A DNA stretch of 46,007 nucleotides from Azolla pinnata (Eukaryota; Streptophyta; Polypodiopsida; Salviniales; Salviniaceae): positions 1-46,007 of the forward strand of contig JBBBWG010029399.1 of assembly GCA_037176905.1 (NCBI GenBank), written 5' to 3'. The notes beneath the pieces were generated by a model, which was not told the DNA's origin, did no database searches, and saw only the letters and a program-made list of their open reading frames with translations. A program made the position numbers and the translations under genes. Shown here piece by piece: positions 1 to 10,591 of the stretch (positions are counted from its first letter, which is position 1; each line of letters opens with the position of its first letter).

Positions 1-1357
1 GCGCCTCCAGCGCGTAGCCCGCGTGCCGCCGCGCCGCCAGCCGCCCCGGCCCCGGCCCCGCCGCCATCTCCGCCAGCGTCCGCACCAGCGAGTAGCCCGC
101 CCTCACCAGCTGCTGCATGTACACGCGGCACAGCCCGTTCACCTCCCACCGGCACCGCAGCAGCGCCGCCCCGAACGCCGCCACCAGCCGCTCCCCGTCC
201 TCGTCTTCTTCTTCTCCTTCTCCTTCTTCTTCAGCTTCTTCTTCTGCTTCTTCTTCTGCTTCAGCTTCTTCAGCTTCTTCTTCAGCTTCCTTAGCTTCTC
301 CTTCTGCTTCATCTTCTTCTTCTTCCTCCTCCTTCCCATGCTCCTCCTCCCCCCCCCGCCCCCTCCTCCTTCCTGACCTCTTCTTCCTCGCCCTCGCCCT
401 CGCCTTCCCCCGCCCACCCCTCCTCCTCCTCCCCCCCGCCACCCGCTCCAGCTCCGCCCTCTCCTGCATCTCGTGCTCCCTCGCCGCCACCTCCTGCTGC
501 TGCTCCATCACCCACTCCCACATGTCGCTCGTGTCCTGCGACTCCATCAGCGCCTCCCGCTGCGCCCTCGCCTGCTCCAGCAGCGCCGCCGCCCCCATCC
601 CGCTCAGCCTCGGCAGCGCCGCCGCCGTCACCCCCCTCGCCGCCACCGACTCCTTGGCCTTGCACCAGCACGTGAAGAGAGTGCCCGCGATCACGCCCAG
701 GGCGCTCCGCCGCCTGCTCCCAGGACCGTACATCGGATGGTGCTGGTGGGGAGGAGGAGGAGGAGGAGGAGGAGGATCGTCATCGCCGGAGCCTAGGGCG
801 CAGTAGACCTTGCCGTGAGCCGCCGCCGTCGCCGGGGCGGAGAACGGCTGGATGAGGACGCTCCGAGGCGGCGGCGGAGGGGGAGGAGCGTAGGAGCGGG
901 AAGAAGAGGGGTAGCGGCAGGAAGAAGCAGATGCTGCATCGGCGGCGGCGCCGCCGCCATCGCTGGCGGAGCGGCTCATGTGCTTGAAATTGGAGGAACA
1001 AGGAGGCAAGGCACGGCGGGAGGAGCGGTCGTCGGGGCGGTGGGGATGCCAGCTGTGGTGGGGGTGGCGGTGGTGGCGGCGATGGTGGGGGGCGGAATAA
1101 TCGGGCTTGGCAGCGAGGAGGACCTCGCGGGCGGCAAGGTCGAGGTGTTGATGGAAGCTCAGCGGGGGGTTTCTGCGAGGGCCAGCGGAGGCGGCGGAAG
1201 GCGGCGGCGGAGGCGGAGGCGGAGGAGCAGGAGGATCGGAGGTGGAGGAAGAAGAAGTGGTGGCGGCGGCGGCGTCGGGGGTGGCGGGGCTGATGATGAC
1301 GGAGGAGGAGGAGGAGGAGGAATGGTGGCAGCGACGCTGCTGCGCCGCCGCCGCCAT
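1..1357 (-). CDS. Unidentified GC-rich protein, 3' part cut by window edge
   Basis: An open frame of at least 452 codons runs from an ATG at 1357 to the left edge without a stop. From the N-terminus it shows a Ser/Pro/Ala-rich start, a His/Pro-rich stretch, a second Pro run, and then a compact segment (about residues 210-285) with GVIAGTLFTCWCKAKES and DMWEWVMEQQQEV. A basic Arg/Gly/Lys block and a long Glu/Ala tract follow. Near the edge is an ordered segment, ERLVAAFGAALLRCRW, followed by VYMQQLVRAGYSLVRTLAEM. That last part, with AGYSL and a later ARRHAGYALEA, faintly recalls the AGW-L...A-R-H..Y-FES pattern of DUF641/GIL1 proteins, but I do not trust this enough to name it. Third positions are strongly GC-rich, unlike the AT-richer genes further right. 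Overlapping ORFs in other frames look like shadows of this composition. Confidence 0.6.
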   Translation of the reverse strand, partial: MAAAAQQRRCHHSSSSSSSVIISPATPDAAAATTSSSSTSDPPAPPPPPPPPPSAASAGPRRNPPLSFHQHLDLAAREVLLAAKPDYSAPHHRRHHRHPHHSWHPHRPDDRSSRRALPPCSSNFKHMSRSASDGGGAAADAASASSCRYPSSSRSYAPPPPPPPRSVLIQPFSAPATAAAHGKVYCALGSGDDDPPPPPPPPPHQHHPMYGPGSRRRSALGVIAGTLFTCWCKAKESVAARGVTAAALPRLSGMGAAALLEQARAQREALMESQDTSDMWEWVMEQQQEVAAREHEMQERAELERVAGGRRRRGGRGKARARARKKRSGRRRGRGGEEEHGKEEEEEEDEAEGEAKEAEEEAEEAEAEEEAEEEAEEEGEGEEEDEDGERLVAAFGAALLRCRWEVNGLCRVYMQQLVRAGYSLVRTLAEMAAGPGPGRLAARRHAGYALEA

Positions 1358-1623
1358 GGCCGCTGCTTACCTACCCAGCAACGTGCTGCAGCGATGGAGA
1401 TATGGAAGAAAGGAAGAAGGAGCAGGCGAGGAGGAAGGAAGAAGACGAGGCGAGAAACGAAGGAAGACGAAGACGACGACGACGACGACGACGACGACGA
1501 AGACGACGGAAGAAGGAAAGAAGCACGTAATGGTAATAGTTAAAAAAGGAACAAGTATGTGGCCATTGATGATGGTGATGGGATGGGGATAAGGAAAAAC
1601 AATTTGCAAATAATACAAAAAAC
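1358..1623. repeat. Presumed 5' leader of the left-edge gene with GAC/GAA triplets
   Basis: Immediately upstream of the minus-strand ATG the DNA is purine-rich on the plus strand, with GAA runs and an almost pure GAC run near 1474-1506. In transcript sense these are TTC and GTC triplets. Other genes in the window also carry GAA/CTT arrays near their starts, so this probably lies in the leader or core promoter. No gene is seen here. Confidence 0.5.
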
Positions 1624-1880
1624 GTGTACATACACCGTATACGAAACGGTATTTCTCGAGCGTGGACCGTATGTGTACGCAATGCACGTGCGTATGCATG
1701 CATGCACCGTATGTATGTGCCCGTGTGTGTGTGCGCGCGCGCGCGCGTATGCATGCATGCATGCATGCACGCACCGTATGTATGGATGTGTGCATGGCGT
1801 CTGTGCGTATGTATGTATGTCTGGGCGTATGTCTGGGCGTATGTATGTATGTACGTATGTATGTACGTACGTACAACGGC
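1624..1880. repeat. Tetranucleotide-rich repeat (GCAT/GTAT/GTAC)
   Basis: This is a dense mixture of GTAT, GCAT and GTAC tetranucleotides with a GT/GC dinucleotide core (about 1722-1748). The short motif GCACCGTATGTATG occurs twice, near 1703 and 1771. Much of the stretch is self-complementary. ORFs crossing it on both strands are repeat artefacts. Confidence 0.8.
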
Positions 1881-2018
1881 CCAACATTTTTTAACCCCGC
1901 ACGAAGGTCGGGCCGCAGCTCGGACATCTCAACTGGCCATCACACTCCGTACTTGCGGGGCGTTACCCGTCGTCCTATTCCCCCCCTCCCCAGATCGCAT
2001 ACCTACGCATCGGACAAT

Positions 2019-2155
2019 GCTGATCATCTGTCGATTTTGATCTGTCTGTTTTGATCCGTCTATCGATCTGTCTGTTTCGATCTGTCTATCGATCTGTCTG
2101 TTTTGATCTGTCTATCGATCTGTCTGTTTCGATCTGTCTGTTTCGATCTGTCTAG
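2019..2155 (+). repeat. Interleaved 12/14-mer tandem repeat (ATCTGTCTRT...)
   Basis: About nine ATCTGTCT units are joined either by ATCG or by GTTTCG/GTTTTG, giving an irregular alternation of 12-mers (ATCTGTCTATCG) and 14-mers (ATCTGTCTGTTTCG). Confidence 0.8.
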
Positions 2156-2649
2156 CTACTGCTACCTATATATAGGGGCGCGGGACATTGCACTTCGTAG
2201 CCCACGCGCTCGCTCTCCGCGTCCGTGCCCTCTGCAATCTGTGTTTCTGGGCATGTCCCCTACTCGATCGACACGCATTCGTGCCCGTTCCTTCCGTCCC
2301 CTTCTTCTGGCTGCTTCCAGAAGGGTGGGAAAGCGTACTCCGGAGCCCCGTTTCACACTGTCAAGGCCTGGCCCGGTCCACCTCCCCCCCGACAAACGTT
2401 TTCTGCCCCAAATTGGAGCGAGTGAGCGAAAAACGACACCATCTTCTCATTCGTTGCGTGCCGAAGCAGAAGCCGCTCGTGTTCGGGATTTCGTAAAAGG
2501 GTGAAAGAAACCGAAAAACAAATGCGGATTGAATGTCAACCAGGTAAAATAAAACAAATAAATAACTCAAACAAGAGGTATGAAAGGGGTAAAAAAAAGA
2601 ATGTGGTCATTCCAAAGAGGAAGGAAGTAGGAGAATGTTTCAAAACCGT
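2156..2649. other. Intergenic, nothing recognised
   Basis: This is non-repetitive sequence between the tandem repeat and the tRNA. Short ORFs on both strands show no recognisable domain. Confidence 0.5.
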
Positions 2650-2730
2650 CGACAGCTGCAGGATTCGAACCTGCGAGGGCGAACCCATTTGATTTCGAGT
2701 CAAACGCCTTAACCACTCGGCCAAACTGTC
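2650..2730 (-). tRNA. tRNA-Ser(CGA)
   Basis: On the minus strand the acceptor stem GACAGTT pairs with AGCTGTC, with one G-U pair and discriminator G, as is usual for serine. The D arm holds a B-type A box (TGGCCGAGTGG). The anticodon loop CTCGAAA sits between TTTGA and TCAAA and places CGA at the anticodon. A long variable arm (GGG-TTCG-CCC) marks a class II tRNA. The T arm GCAGG-TTCGAAT-CCTGC contains the B box. A TTTT run (complement of 2642-2645) follows the 3' end as a Pol III terminator. No intron or encoded CCA is present, as expected for a nuclear gene. Confidence 0.96.
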
Positions 2731-3410
2731 GTTGTGTTCAAGAATCATTTGTTAAAAATATAATAAAAACTTAATTCTTTCCAACAAGAACACCTTTGTT
2801 TTTTACCTCTCTTAACTCTAATCTGCCAAATTTTCACTAGCTTGGGAACAAGCCCCCACATCAGTACCATGCCAAAGCCATCCATGGAAGACTAACCGAA
2901 TCGTCGGCAATCAGGTCGATCCCGAGGCATTCTGAAACGCATTCTAAGATCGATCAGCGATCGTACGCTCTCATAACTTCAACCAAGGTGCACCGACCCT
3001 GACCCTTCGGAACGTTATGTATGCACACAAACTGGGATGCACGGGGATCATTGAACGGTGATATGATGTTAATTGTATGCATATGTCTGTCATCTTTGCT
3101 TACGAGCTCCTCAGGGCAATCAAAACCATCCAGTTAACGAAAGCCGGACGCGGAGTTATAAAAGCGCATGGAATGGTGGGGTGGGGGGAAGGGGGGAAGA
3201 GTCAGCAAAAGAGCGATGATCTGGGAGTAACGATGTTTCTGTTATTTTTTATTTTTACCCTAAAGAAATGTCCATTCATTAATAGTTATCAAAACCATGT
3301 TGGAGATTATGACAGTATACAATAGGATCTGTCCAAAGTGTTCAAAAAGAATGGAACGATTCTTATATCGTTCTAGAAAGAGTTTATAGTATACAACCAC
3401 CGGGCTCTAT
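2731..3410. other. Intergenic, nothing recognised
   Basis: This is AT-rich sequence between the tRNA 5' flank and the repeat upstream of FLVB. It has a G-rich patch at about 3177-3200. No gene is supported. Confidence 0.5.
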
Positions 3411-3780
3411 ATGTATACGCATAGTACGTATACATATACATATATATATATATACACATGTACATATACCAGACATCTATATATACATATAAACAGACAT
3501 ATACATACATATATATATATACACACACATGTACATATACTAGACATCTACATATACGTATACACAGACATATACATATATATACACACATGTACATATA
3601 CTGAACATCTACATATACGTATACGGAGACATATATATACATGTACATATACCAGACTTCTATACATACATATACACAGACATATACGTATATATATATA
3701 TATACACACCGGACGTCTATATATATACAGATAGGCAGACATATACGTATGTACATGCACCGTATACATATACCGGTATA
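3411..3780. repeat. AT-rich degenerate minisatellite, unit about 55-70 bp
   Basis: Four to five degenerate units carry the core ACATGTACATATAC, then GACATCTA, then AGACATATAC. They begin near 3455, 3525, 3587 and 3638, with a decayed unit from about 3705. TA/CA dinucleotide runs separate the cores. The array lies directly upstream of the FLVB G-box cluster. Confidence 0.75.
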
Positions 3781-3806
3781 TGTACATGAACATACGGTTC
3801 CTCCCG

Positions 3807-3854
3807 GCCACGTGGCGGTTTCCTTGACACGTGGCAGGGGCCAGTGCCACGTGT
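3807..3854. promoter_or_regulatory. Triple G-box (CACGTG) cluster of the FLVB promoter
   Basis: Three perfect CACGTG hexamers lie at 3809-3814, 3828-3833 and 3848-3853. Their spacing is 19 and 20 bp, close to two helical turns, so all would face the same side of the DNA. The first is inside the palindrome GCCACGTGGC; the other two have ABRE-type flanks (ACACGTGGC and GCCACGTGT). They lie 86-131 bp before the FLVB ATG. In plants such sites bind bZIP and bHLH (HY5/PIF/ABF type) regulators, which suits a light-related plastid gene. The function here is inferred. Confidence 0.75.
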
Positions 3855-3868
3855 ACCCGATCAGGGTT

Positions 3869-3903
3869 TGAAGAAGAAGAAGAAGAAGAAGAAGAAGAAG
3901 GAA
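3869..3903 (+). repeat. (GAA)n in FLVB 5' leader
   Basis: An almost pure run of about eleven GAA triplets, ending 36 bp before the FLVB start codon. Confidence 0.85.
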
Positions 3904-3939
3904 AGACAGAGAAAGACAGAGAAGATCGAGGAGGAGGAT

Positions 3940-6900
3940 ATGGAGCTTCTGTCGATCGTGTCTCCGCCTCGGCTCCTCCATCGCTCCGTTTCTCCTTCCT
4001 TCCGCCCCACGCCTGCTTCTACTGCTACTTCATGGAGCTTTTCTAGGGTTCGCCACAGGTCCTCTCTCTCCCCTTCGGCAGCAGCTTCTTCTTCTTCTTC
4101 TTCTTCATCGACGATTCCAGCTGCAACCGCCGGCCCCTCCCCCGCCAAGCTCTCTCCAGTGGTGAAATGGGAGCTCGGCAAGCGCCTCCAGACGCAGACC
4201 ACTCAGATCACCCCCGACATCACCGCCATCCGCTCGCTGGACTGGGACCGAGATCGATTCGACATGTAAGCCATCATCCTTGCTCCTTTCTATGCTTCCA
4301 TCTTTCGCTTTCGATTCATTTCACGGCGGGCATGGGATAGTTTCCACTCGATCCGGAAGATTTCGAAGCCTCTTGCCATGCCCAGAGGAATCAGGCTACA
4401 GAATGGCACTGCATACACTTCGACTCATCTCATGGTGAGCATCCATTCCATAGTAAACTGGGACATTGGGATGGTTTTCAGTGTCACACGAATAGCTCCA
4501 AACTCGTGCCATGCCTAGAGAATTCGGGCTATGGAATACGATTCGGTGCATTTCATGGTGTGCCTTCATTGCCGTAATAGACTGGGATAGTTTTTAGTTG
4601 AACATGAATATTTCCAAACTCATGCCATGCCTAGAGAATTCGGGCTACAGAATGGCATACGATTCGATTCATTTCATGGCAGGCATTCAGTTCGTAGTAG
4701 ACTGGGATAGCTTTCAGTTTAACATGAATGTTTGCGAAACTCATGCCATGCCTAGAGAATTCAGGCTACAGAATGGCACCACATACAATTCGATTCATTT
4801 CATGGTGGGCATTCAGTTCGTAGTAGGCTGCATATTTTTCAGTTTAACCTGAATATTTCGACACCGCTTGCCATGCCTAGAGAATTCGGGCTGCAGAACG
4901 GCACCACGTACAATTCGTATATCATCGATGCTGAGAAGCTCACTGTGGTAGATGCTTCCCATGAGAAATTCAGAGGCCTTTACCTCTCTGCGTTGAAGGA
5001 GCAGATTGATCCGAGCACAATTCAGTATATCGTGGCCAACCATACGGAGCCCGACCATAGCGGTCTGATACCTGATCTCCTCGAGCTCGCACCAAATGCA
5101 ACTGTGTTGGGATCTAAGATTTGTATACAGTTCTTACAGAACCTTGTTCACAAGCCATTCAATAGCCAGATCGTGAAGGTACTGCAACCTAGAAACGGAT
5201 CCGAATGGATCTTCTCCCCCACCCATATTCTGTAGATGAATCAGTCAAGCACACATTTTCCAAATGTGTTTTCTTGTTTCGTGCTGCTGTTTCACAGGGA
5301 GGTGACACTGTCGATCTAGGAAAGGGACATGTTTTGGAGTTTGTTATTGCCCCAAATTTGCACTGGCCGGATACTATATTCACATTTGACCAAGGATCTG
5401 GAGTTCTATTCACCTGCGATGCATTTGGAATGCATTATTGTTCTGAAACGGTGAGTTCCGAAACACAATAAACGCACAATAGATTAGTAAGTTCTTGCAC
5501 AGTGTAATTCGGGCATTTGGGTGTTTGAATTATGCAAGAGAGTCACTTTTATGTCGGTAAGCTGGTTATGCAGTTTGTTTGCTATGTCTTTCAAATATTA
5601 TCATTTAAATCTTGAACTATTTAGTTTGCTAATGGGCATAATAGATTAGCTCCAAAATTCTGCAGAAAATCAAACCTTGTCAACAGGTTGTTAGATAATG
5701 GAATGATGCTGCAAATGATCTCTTGATAGTGCCATGTGTTGGTGTATGGCTTAATAGATAGATGTAGGTCACCTTATTTCTTTGTGGTTATCAAATCTGT
5801 CACGCACGATTACTATGCCTTTGCATTTACAGCTGCAACTCACCCAATTCTTTAATTTCTGTTTTGCATGACAAAACAGAATGCATTTTATACATGAACA
5901 GATAAAATATTGTTTTTTGGCGCTCTATTTGGCTTAGGTTTATGATGAGGATCTTTCCCTGCTTGAGCCACATTATCGCTTCTATTATGATTGTCTCATG
6001 CGTCCAAACTCTCGATCTGTACTAAACGCACTGAAAAGAGTGAGCGGGATGGAATTCGGAGTCATTGCTACAGGCCATGGGCCATTGTTGACCTACAATA
6101 TCCCTGAGCTGGTGAATAAGTATGAAACATGGAGCAAACAAGCTCTGGAAAAGCAGCTTGCCACGATCGCAGTCCTATATATTTCTGATTATGGGTTCAG
6201 TGACAGGCTCTCGCAGGTGAGGATCTATTAAGACTACCCGTTTTTGTTCGAATTGTTTAGATTGTATTTTATTTTTACTCTACTAAATGCCATTGTTGTC
6301 ATTATGTAGGCATTTGCAAGAGGTTTGACAAAGACTAACATGCTTGTGGATATGGTGGATCTGAACTCTGTAGATTCACAAGAACTTATAGAGTGTGTAG
6401 GTAGATGTAGTGGAGTTGTTCTCATGACCCCTCCCAGCTCTGGTGCTGCAAATTCTCTAATTAGCACTCTTTATGCAGCTGTCAAGCCTAAACAAGTATG
6501 TATTGCAACTGCTGCTATGTTCTGTACATTGTATTTATCTGATGGCATAAATGAAGAGTCTATCCTTGAATTTATGTAGCCTGTAGTTGTAGCAGAGAGC
6601 TATGGCGGAGATGATGAGCCAGTTGATACAATTATGCGACGGTTTCTCGATCTAGGCATTACGTCACCTGTGCCTCCATTGCGTGTCAAGGAAGCTCCAT
6701 CTGAAGCAACGTACTTTCTCATCTTCTGTTTATAAAAGCTGCTAAATTTTCAATCAATTGAAAGGATAACATTGTTGCTTTGTTTAGAATTTGGGGTTTT
6801 TCTTGACTAGGAATGCATGGTTCTAGATAAAGGCAATCATGGCAAAACTTATCTCAAAAATATATCCTAATGATCCAGAGATCTTTAGCACAATATTCAC

Positions 6901-7921
6901 CTCTCTGTGGTGTTATTATAGATGATAGCACTAAATAAGAAGGTAGCTGAATTATCACAGGTATCAGCGATATGAGGAGGCAGGAACTGATTTAGGTCAA
7001 GTATTCTCGCAAAAGAAGTTGATCCAATCGATAAAGACAAACATTCCGATGAACATTGCCAAGGCGATTGCAAGAGTATCTGGGGGAATCTATGTGGTCA
7101 CTGCAAAGAAAGGAGATTCAAGAGGTGCTATGATTGCATCCTGGGTATCTCAAGTATGGACATGTTCTCCTTGATCTCTGAGCCTAAATGTTGCAGGTGT
7201 ATCAGAAACTTTGTATGACTTTGTTATTCATTTGACAGGCCAGCTTTAAACCACTCGGAATAACAATTGCTGTGGCAAAAGATCGAGCCATTGAATCTCT
7301 CATGCAAGTAAGTGGGTTGTGCTCCGAATCCAGGTTCTAGATTGTTGGGCAAGCAAAGCTCACCTGGTTCTGGTATTTGCATTTTTCTGTTCTTTGGTTT
7401 GTTTCCTACCCTCAAAGTTTATTGCCTTTTATTGCAGGTGGGTGACTTGTTTATCCTTAATTGCTTGGAGGAAGGAAAGTATCAACCCACCATGAAACAC
7501 TTTTTGAAGAGATTTGCTGCTGGCGGTGAGCTCATTTTGTCTGCAAAAATGAAGTGGATCTTATTTTTGAAATCTAGGGTTTCAGGGAAGTTAGATTGCA
7601 CATGGGCTTTAGGTGAATGGATAGCTGGGATGCTAAGGAAGATAAAGCATAATCATGTTGTTATTCCCTTCAAGGGTTTTTATGCTAAATTGATCTCTTT
7701 GGGGCTGAACAGATGATCGCTTTGAGGGAGTGTATTATGCAGAGGCAGATAATGGATGCCCTATACTGATGGAAGCAGTTGCATATGTGCAATGCGTCGT
7801 AAAGAGTCGAATGGAGACGAGCGATCACTGGATCTGCTATGGAGAAGCTGTCAGTGGCAAAGTCTCCAAGCCCGACAGCTTAACTGCAGCGCATTATCGG
7901 AAAGTTGGGAACTACTACTAA
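3940..7921 (+). CDS. FLVB: Flavodiiron protein B, plastid (Flv3-like)
   Basis: Ten exons: 3940-4265, 4881-5178, 5298-5450, 5938-6216, 6310-6495, 6580-6710, 6961-7153, 7239-7307, 7438-7525, 7713-7921. They encode 643 residues. The first 70 or so are Ser/Arg-rich without acidic residues, as in a chloroplast transit peptide. The metallo-beta-lactamase-like domain has NHTEPDHSG (H163, E165, D167, H168), NLHWPD (H230), TCDAFG (D249) and TGHGPL (H306), so the full di-iron ligand set is present. That matches the canonical Flv3/FLVB lineage rather than the altered FLVA. A flavodoxin-like domain follows (about 335-480), then a flavin-reductase-like domain (about 490-640), the class C arrangement. As FLVA-FLVB heteromers these enzymes reduce O2 to water downstream of photosystem I. 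No FLVA partner is in the window. Flowering plants lack the family. Intron 1 is abnormal (see the tandem repeat). Confidence 0.95.
4306..4917 (+). repeat. Tandem duplication of the exon-2 splice acceptor within FLVB intron 1
   Basis: A unit of about 116-133 bp occurs five times. Each copy ends with CATGCC(T/C)AG and then bases matching the start of exon 2. The exon-like parts begin at 4386, 4519, 4635 and 4756; the true exon 2 begins at 4881. Copy 4 matches exon 2 at 33 of 37 positions up to base 4917 and then diverges. Three of its four differences are at third codon positions. At the junction, exonic ACAATTCG runs into intronic ATTCATTTC, sharing TTCG with the first intronic unit near 4306, which suggests duplication through microhomology. 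Copies 1, 2 and 4 are also followed by GT donors (after 4434, 4557 and 4804), so cassettes of 49, 39 and 49 nt could form. Confidence 0.9.
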
Positions 7922-8865
7922 TCACATCACAATGTACAAATATGTATACTGTATATATCTTTGATTGGATTCCACTATGCCCCTTAAAACATTTTCGGTC
8001 CCTCCTTACATTTCGAGACATGGCCAGGTTGTGAAGGAGAGAATTTGACTGAAGCCTCAAGAAAATTGCAAAGAATAAGATTAGCTTCAAGATTTCTCAG
8101 GTCTAGTTATAATGCATGGACAGTAGATGTTATTTTGTGACCATATGTACATATTTTTGGTTATAAACCGTTCAATACTACTCCGAAAGCATAATGGGTA
8201 AATTTCAGAATATGTAAATTTCTATGCATATCAAATGCATCAAGAGACCTTGGTAATCATGCAAATAATCTGTGAAGCAGTTTTATCAAGACGGAGAAGG
8301 GACTTACAATTTGCTAGTCAATGAAGGGAAATACAAACCAAGTGAACCCCCACCCCACTAATATCATTGAAAATTGCAGCTAGAAGGTACCTTTGTACCC
8401 ATAGAAATCTTCATCAAATAATCACATTGAAGAACTTGGCATGGAATTCAACTCGCCGTTACTACATCACTACCAAAAAGATCTAGTTGCTTGCTTCTGT
8501 TGACAGATCTATGAGAAATGAACAGGGATAAGATATGATATCCGTCAAAGTTTCCACGCATAAGAGAGGATAGAAAATGCTTTAAAACATAATCAATGCC
8601 AGGACTTCAGCAACATGAGACATAATCAATGCCAAGACTTCAAGCAACGTGAGACATCAACGTTTCCATGTAGTCTTTTATATGCTCCCTTTAGCATTCA
8701 AAAACTTGACAGTAAATTGGGTTAAATCCTTATTGATTAGACATCTTCTGCAAACAAATTTCCAAACCAACATTTCTCTGGCTTCAGGATACATGTCGAT
8801 GATATAAATAATACAACTTCCAAAAGCAAGAACATGTAGTTCTACAGTAGGAATAAAAAATTGGA
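7922..8865. other. Convergent intergenic region with 3' ends of two genes
   Basis: AT-rich DNA between the FLVB stop and the stop of the opposing two-TM gene. It should hold both 3' UTRs. A 33-bp segment is directly duplicated at about 8589 and 8622 (core ATAATCAATGCCARGACTTC). No other gene is seen. Confidence 0.6.
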
Positions 8866-10591
8866 TTAATCATAGTATCCATCTTCTTGATCCTGCTCCC
8901 TTGCAGCTTTATTTGCAAGACTGATGGATTTGAACCACAAAAATGCCTGTTTGGAAAAAACAAAATGCATATAGATGTCACATTTCGCAGGAACTCTGCA
9001 GATGTAGAAAACAGATGTTAAAGTTTCCATAATTTTTGCATTCAAAATGTTTCCAGATCTCTACCATTCAAATAGTTTCCAGATTTCTGCATGTAAATGC
9101 CACTAAATAGTATTAGGCATCTTAAACACTAAATCCGTTTGCGTTGATCAGTCCTTTACACTCTTCGTCTTTTGCTTTTCATCCGTTGAAACATCAAACT
9201 GTCAGAGTGTCAAGTATTAATTATATAAAAAGAAAGACAAGCCATATATTTCAGCTGTTTGATGAACTAAACAGTGCTGTTGCGCTAAACATACCTCCTG
9301 TAATTGTACAGGCTCCCATAGCAATTGCATATTTTGATCAGTCCTTCCAGGTTTTCATCTTCGCTTTCCATCCATAAAAAGTTGCAATCCAAAGGTTCAG
9401 CTTTGTGAAATTAAACTGTCTACGACAGTATCGGTGGTCCAACTCATATACAACTTCTGCAGTTACTTCCCCAACCCTGGTTTTCCTAGATGTGTTTTTC
9501 AGTTACGGCCTTTCTCGGATTCTGCATAAGCTTGCCATTTCCCAGTGGTGGTTTGTGCGTGTTGTGGTGCACATACGCGGTAAAACAACCGCTTTATGGA
9601 ATGGAAATTTAACGGAGGCCCAATACATGAGTGAATTCACAGAAAGAAATAAAGGCTTCGCCTTTATGCTCTGAACTGCATGCAGTAGTGTAGGGACAAA
9701 CGCCCATATCTAAACTCATGCCCCAACGCCATGGATTGCCATCACTGAACAGAGATCTCTTCATCAGAACATGATGATGAAGGATTATGTCTGCCTAAAG
9801 ACCCCCCAAAACCGAACCAAATTCCCGCATTGTACTACAATAAGAAACCTAATTGCTTGTTTGCTTTACTGTAGAAAACCAAGCACCCAGAAAAGCTTTA
9901 CAGGCAGTAAAAACCCAAATTGTTGGGAAGGGATAGAAGCAACTCACGGCAGTAGGAAAGCCGGTGACGGCGAAGAAGCCGAGGATCGGAGTGTAGAGGG
10001 CGCTATCAGGGAAGATGACACCAAAGATAGGTTTCTTGTTGGTGTACTCAAAGATGGAGCCGATCTGAATCAAAGACCAGAAAAACAGACGGTTAGAGCA
10101 CAAACACAGGATGCACAGCCAGAGGCAAGAGGGCATTGCAATGAAGAAAGCCGGAGCAGAAGAAAAACGGAGCAGAAGAGAGCTCTTACAGCAGCTATGG
10201 CGACAATGCCAGAGGCGAGGAGGTAAAAATAGAAGGGCACTTCGAAGGATGCATCGGACGGGGCAGAGGCTTTCTTCTCCCATGGCGGAGGTTCTGTGGA
10301 TCCAGGTTGAGCCCAAGAGGGAGCAGAGGCTTGCTTGATGAATTCCCCCCCTTCTTTCGGCTCCTGAGAAGACGAAGAAGGAGAAGGAGAAGGAGCCGGC
10401 GACGAGGGCTGCTCCGAGGGCGAGCTGCTGTTCTGCGCTCGAGCCAGGAGGAGGGAAATGGGTCTCTTCTGGGCCATGGCAAGACGGAGGGTTTGGCCAT
10501 GGCGGCTCCAACCCGGAGGCTCTGAGATGGGTGCAAGGGAGAAGGGGCGGTGAGAGGAGGCGCCTGATGCCATTGCCATAGCCATAGCCAT
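8866..10591 (-). CDS. Plastid membrane protein with two TM segments, unidentified
   Basis: Three exons: 10591-10190, 10064-9948, 8946-8866, encoding 199 residues. The start is the first of four ATGs in a Met-Ala repeat. Residues 1-110 are Ser/Pro/Gln-rich with few acidic residues, consistent with a transit peptide and a disordered linker. The conserved-looking end contains FEVPFYFYLLASGIVAIAA (TM1), GSIFEYTNKKPIFGV, a second hydrophobic segment TPILGFFAVTGFPTAAFLWF (TM2), and an acidic tail EQDQEDGYYD. Exon junctions fall on codon boundaries. The layout suggests a small thylakoid or envelope protein, but I do not recognise a named family. It is convergent with FLVB, 944 bp apart. Intron 2 is about 1 kb, contains only repeats and no second gene, and includes a diverged duplication (near 9149 and 9338). 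Confidence 0.85.

Noticed and set aside
815..1543. 242-codon plus-strand ORF rich in Gly/Arg
   Set aside because: It is antisense to the open minus-strand frame and only reflects GC-rich triplets; it has no domain.
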